From NCBI GenBank assembly GCA_003660635.1, contig QMUP01000027.1:1-8494 (forward strand): DNA of 8,494 bases, written 5' to 3'. The stretch is from Candidatus Wolframiiraptor sp. GTDB lineage: Archaea > Thermoproteota > Nitrososphaeria_A > Caldarchaeales > Wolframiiraptoraceae. Shown here piece by piece: positions 6,615 through 8,494 of this stretch (its first letter is position 1; each line of letters starts with the position of its first letter). The position numbers and the translations under genes are program-made. The notes beneath the pieces are model-generated. The model saw only the letters and a list, made by a program, of their open reading frames with translations. It was not told where the DNA came from and searched no databases.

Positions 6615-6646
6615 GAGGTAAATTCGCCGTACCTCGCGTTAGCGCG
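6615..6646. repeat. Two adjacent inverted repeats upstream of radA
   Basis: GAGGTA (6615-6620) and TACCTC (6630-6635) form a perfect 6-bp inverted repeat around 9 nt. Beginning at the last base of its right arm is CGCG-TTAG-CGCG (6635-6646), a perfect 4-bp hairpin with a 4-nt loop. They lie in the 94-nt gap between the membrane-protein gene and radA, about 45-76 nt before the radA start and upstream of its TATA box. They could be an operator for a dimeric regulator or part of the previous gene's 3' end. No T-tract follows, so a simple terminator is less likely. Confidence 0.4.
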
Positions 6647-6662
6647 GAGAACTTAGATTACG

Positions 6663-6670
6663 TTAAATAC
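6663..6670 (+). promoter_or_regulatory. TATA-like element of radA
   Basis: TTAAATAC is centred about 25 nt before the ATG at 6691, which would place transcription initiation at that codon. The downstream ATG at 6706 has GGGGATCC only 1 nt before it, too close for a ribosome-binding site. Both facts favour a leaderless start at 6691. Confidence 0.5.
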
Positions 6671-6690
6671 TTCGAGCCACAGAATCCCCA

Positions 6691-7719
6691 ATGGAAGGGG
6701 ATCCCATGTCGAAGAGGGGGAAGCGCGGTCAGGGGGGTGGTCCCAAGGTGACGGAAAAGAAGGTTTACCTCAGGATTGAGGACCTCCCCTCTGTCGGAAC
6801 GGCTACGGCTCAGAAGCTCAGGGAGATAGGATACTCCACGATCGAGTCACTTGCCACGGCCACGATAGCTGAGTTGGCAGCGGCGGGGATAGGCGAGAAG
6901 CGGGCGGCGGAGATAATTTCCGCGGCGAGGGAGGCGATCGAGGTTAGCTGGGTCACCGCGAAGCAGCTGGCTGAACTAAAGAAGGGAGTCGGGCGGATAA
7001 CCACCGGAAGCAAAGCATTAGACAGGCTTATAGGAGGCGGGGTCGAAACCCAATCGATCACAGAGTTCTTCGGAGAATTCGGTAGCGGGAAATCCCAACT
7101 CTGTCATCAACTCGCCGTAAACGTCCAGCTCCCTCCTGAGAGGGGTGGGCTCGGAGGTGCGGCCCTTTACATCGACACCGAAAACACCTTTAGGATCGAG
7201 AGGATCATGCAGATGGCCAAACACGTTGGCCTGGACCCGGACGAGGCGGCGGAGAAGATAATCTACGCGGAGGCATATAACAGCGATCACCAGATACTCT
7301 TACTCGAGAAGGCGGATAGGATCATCAAGGAAAACAATGTGAGGCTGATAATAATCGATTCTCTCACATCTCACTTCAGAAGCGAATACGTCGGGAGACA
7401 GAACCTCCCCGAACGCCAACAGAAGCTCAACAAGCATATGCATAAACTCCTGAGACTGGCCAGAGCATTCAATGCCGCGGCCATAGTCACAAATCAGGTA
7501 ATGGCTAGACCTGATGAATTCTTCAGCGCGATGGCGGTTCTCCCGGTCGGCGGACACATCGTCGGGCACACCAGCCATACTAGGATCTATCTCAGAAAGG
7601 CTGCGGGTAAAAATGTGCGGATAGCTAGGCTTGTTGCAAGCCCATATCTCCCAGAAGGCGAAGCCCTCTTTAGGATAACTGAAAATGGAATAGAAGACTT
7701 GGAGGAGGAAGGTCGATGA
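6691..7719 (+). CDS. radA: DNA repair and recombination protein RadA
   Basis: RadA is the archaeal RecA/Rad51 recombinase, which forms filaments on single-stranded DNA and drives ATP-dependent strand exchange in repair. The 342 residues contain a basic Gly-rich N-terminus, a helix-hairpin-helix DNA-binding domain (about 32-77, [12 protein letters not shown] and [12 protein letters not shown]), and the ATPase core. Walker A is GEFGSGKS at 128-135 and Walker B is LIIID at 219-223. [10 protein letters not shown] at 266-275 leads into loop L2 and VGGHIVGH at 286-293. Length is normal and no intein is present. Two oddities: the subunit-interface motif, normally Phe-x-x-Ala, reads WVTA (87-90), and loop L2 reads [13 protein letters not shown] where many RadA proteins have FFGDPT plus a shorter joint. 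The start at 6691 fits a leaderless promoter; the ATG at 6706 would remove five residues. The gene overlaps the next one by ATGA. Confidence 0.97.
   Translation: MEGDPMSKRGKRGQGGGPKVTEKKVYLRIEDLPSVGTATAQKLREIGYSTIESLATATIAELAAAGIGEKRAAEIISAAREAIEVSWVTAKQLAELKKGVGRITTGSKALDRLIGGGVETQSITEFFGEFGSGKSQLCHQLAVNVQLPPERGGLGGAALYIDTENTFRIERIMQMAKHVGLDPDEAAEKIIYAEAYNSDHQILLLEKADRIIKENNVRLIIIDSLTSHFRSEYVGRQNLPERQQKLNKHMHKLLRLARAFNAAAIVTNQVMARPDEFFSAMAVLPVGGHIVGHTSHTRIYLRKAAGKNVRIARLVASPYLPEGEALFRITENGIEDLEEEGR
7701..7708 (+). promoter_or_regulatory. Ribosome-binding site of the gene after radA
   Basis: GGAGGAGG lies within the last codons of radA (encoding Glu-rich LEEEG), 7 nt before the overlapping ATG at 7716. 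A near-perfect Shine-Dalgarno site together with the ATGA overlap indicates translational coupling of the two genes. Confidence 0.75.
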
Positions 7720-8081
7720 AATATCCGAGTAAACAGGTCTTAAAGAACTTCTATGGATTCCTTTTTTCCGGAAAGCTCAGCAAAGCGGAGGCAGCTCTGA
7801 AACGCATACAAAAGAGATACAAATTCAAGGATAGCGATGAATACTACAAAGCGCTTTATGGGATCTATTACGTCTACGTATCTGATGATCGTGATTCCTA
7901 TCTCTTTCACCTCCTAAGAAGGTATCTCAACGGCGAAAGCAAGGGGGCCCTAAAGAAGTCATTCAAGGAATTGCTCGAAGCCTCTTACGATCCTCCCTCA
8001 GATTTCATCCGCGCGTGGCTCGACTTAGTAAGCCTTCTAGATTCTCTGCCGAAGCCGCATAGACTCAGGAAATCGAGCTAG
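7716..8081 (+). CDS. Small helical protein coupled to radA, function unknown
   Basis: I do not recognise this 121-residue protein. It is basic and predicted to be almost entirely helical, with no membrane segment, signal peptide, Cys pair or nucleotide-binding motif. Visible parts are a helix [26 protein letters not shown] (residues 10-35), the aromatic stretch [20 protein letters not shown] (41-60), a helix through LLRRYLNG, and a C-terminal pair containing [15 protein letters not shown] with a basic tail. The repeating helix pairs with aromatic residues could be TPR-like, but no consensus repeat is clear. Its ATG overlaps the radA stop as ATGA and has a strong GGAGGAGG site 7 nt upstream, so it is made from the radA transcript. 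This suggests, without proving, a role with RadA or in DNA repair. Its TAG shares a CTAG palindrome with the TAG of the opposing gene. Confidence 0.85.
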   Translation: MKYPSKQVLKNFYGFLFSGKLSKAEAALKRIQKRYKFKDSDEYYKALYGIYYVYVSDDRDSYLFHLLRRYLNGESKGALKKSFKELLEASYDPPSDFIRAWLDLVSLLDSLPKPHRLRKSS

Positions 8082-8365
8082 AGCGCCTGTAAAACATTGA
8101 ATGTGATCACCAGGACTATCAGCCACATCACGATGTAGGTCGCCGCACCGCTTGTGTAAAGTTTTCTACCGAGTTGTTTCCTTGATTCTTCCTTCAACAG
8201 CCCCTTAATGATTATCGTCGAGAATACGTAGACGGCGGCCATGATTATTATTCCCACAAAGATTGTGGGCTCATATAGCCTAAGAAGCGCCGTTAGAAAA
8301 CCCATTAATATGCCCCCGACAAACCTCCCCCAGTAGAGCTTGTCCTCCAACCTCAAGGATTTCAC
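8078..8365 (-). CDS. EMC6-like three-helix membrane protein
   Basis: This 95-residue protein has three hydrophobic segments (about 12-30, 33-54, 71-92), a short charged N-terminus, and a basic cytosolic-looking loop KGLLKEESRKQLGRK (54-68). The layout and the third helix, LYTSGAATYIVMWLIVLVITFNV, resemble eukaryotic EMC6 (Rab5IP family), whose C-terminal part from memory reads LFTGG...FTYVLFWTFLYGMVHV. The GILMGFLTAL near residues 18-27 matches the Gly-rich first helix. EMC6 is a core intramembrane subunit of the ER membrane protein complex, which inserts membrane proteins; the archaeal role would be inferred from that. The start is GTG at 8365. A minus-strand AGGAGG lies about 19 nt upstream, too far for a normal ribosome-binding site, so the start is uncertain (TTG codons 4 and 6 are alternatives). 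The gene is divergent from the NFACT/RqcH gene with 12 bp between start codons. Confidence 0.7.
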   Translation of the reverse strand: MKSLRLEDKLYWGRFVGGILMGFLTALLRLYEPTIFVGIIIMAAVYVFSTIIIKGLLKEESRKQLGRKLYTSGAATYIVMWLIVLVITFNVLQAL

Positions 8366-8366
8366 C

Positions 8367-8372
8367 GGTGAT
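8367..8372 (+). promoter_or_regulatory. Ribosome-binding site deciding the TTG start of the NFACT/RqcH gene
   Basis: GGTGAT is the classic archaeal Shine-Dalgarno core and lies 5 nt before the TTG at 8378. Just upstream, TGA (8369-8371) and TAG (8372-8374) close the same frame, so TTG is the only start that keeps the conserved N-terminus. Confidence 0.7.
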
Positions 8373-8377
8373 AGGGT

Positions 8378-8494
8378 TTGAATGCCTCCTACCTCGAGTT
8401 ACAGCGATTGCTTAACGAGATTTTAAGCATTATCCAAGGGGCCAAGATCTCCAACGTCTACCACATGGAGGATGATTCGATAATACTCAAGATC
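8378..8494 (+). CDS. rqcH: NFACT/RqcH (Rqc2, NEMF-type) ribosome quality control protein, N-terminal fragment
   Basis: Only the first 39 codons are in the window; the gene runs off the right edge. The visible residues include SYLELQRLLNEILSIIQGAK followed by ISNVYHMEDDSIILKI. This is the pattern of the NFACT-N domain start: an amphipathic helix, then a (G)A+I.K/NVY element, then a short acidic turn, then a strand ending ILK. Proteins of this family bind 60S/50S subunits carrying stalled nascent chains and recruit tRNA to add C-terminal tails; archaeal members are usually about 600-700 residues. Because only a short N-terminal piece is seen, the call depends on that pattern. The TTG start is fixed by in-frame stops directly upstream and a GGTGAT site 5 nt before it. 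The gene is divergent from the EMC6-like gene. Confidence 0.7.
   Translation, partial: MNASYLELQRLLNEILSIIQGAKISNVYHMEDDSIILKI

Noticed and set aside
8382..8426. ATG near the right edge as the start of the last gene
   Set aside because: That frame hits a stop after 14 codons; the TTG frame at 8378 has the ribosome-binding site and the NFACT pattern and stays open to the end.
1..8494. CRISPR arrays, transposons, tRNA genes, integrase or toxin-antitoxin pairs
   Set aside because: I looked on both strands and saw no repeat-spacer pattern, transposase motifs, cloverleaf candidates or att-like duplications; the gaps are short and accounted for.

Overview
This window is chromosomal archaeal DNA. 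The evidence is a RadA recombinase with an N-terminal helix-hairpin-helix domain, an archaeal-type cofactor-independent phosphoglycerate mutase, TATA-like boxes about 25-30 nt upstream of start codons that lack Shine-Dalgarno sites, a GGTGAT-type ribosome-binding site, and a C-terminally incomplete NFACT/RqcH protein. Genes are densely packed, with several gaps of only a few bases and two 4-nt overlaps. I cannot place the lineage reliably. The gene set fits an uncultivated Thermoproteota/TACK-like or related archaeon, but nothing seen here decides it. No tRNA, rRNA, CRISPR array, insertion sequence or phage gene was recognised. The longest non-coding stretch is about 146 bp.

Left part (1-1750): a small helical protein on the + strand converges on apgM (- strand, glycolysis/gluconeogenesis). 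apgM is divergent from a 58-residue zinc-ribbon protein. Next (1761-3590, - strand) is a sulfur-transfer pair: a class I cysteine desulfurase followed by a ThiI-like PP-loop protein that lacks the usual N-terminal THUMP region. Together they could supply persulfide sulfur and use it to thiolate tRNA or a related acceptor.

Centre (3678-6596): two five-helix membrane proteins of the MscS-like TM-helix type, apparently paralogous, lie on either side of a 12+1-helix MFS-type transporter. Strong divergent TATA boxes separate the first membrane protein from the transporter. The second membrane protein follows the transporter by 16 nt, probably in the same transcript.

Right part (6597-8494): a non-coding segment with adjacent inverted repeats leads into radA, which looks leaderless. 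A 121-residue helical protein of unknown function is coupled to radA by an ATGA overlap. That gene ends tail-to-tail on a three-helix membrane protein resembling EMC6, the two sharing a CTAG at their stop codons. The EMC6-like gene is divergent, with only 12 bp between start codons, from the first 39 codons of an NFACT/RqcH gene that runs off the right edge.

Recurring theme: the first gene of a transcript tends to have a TATA box placed so that transcription starts at or near the start codon, while downstream genes (the ThiI-like gene and the gene after radA) have good Shine-Dalgarno sites. The most interesting items are the EMC6-like/RqcH divergent pair, the THUMP-less ThiI beside its desulfurase, the paired membrane proteins around the transporter, and the small gene coupled to radA.
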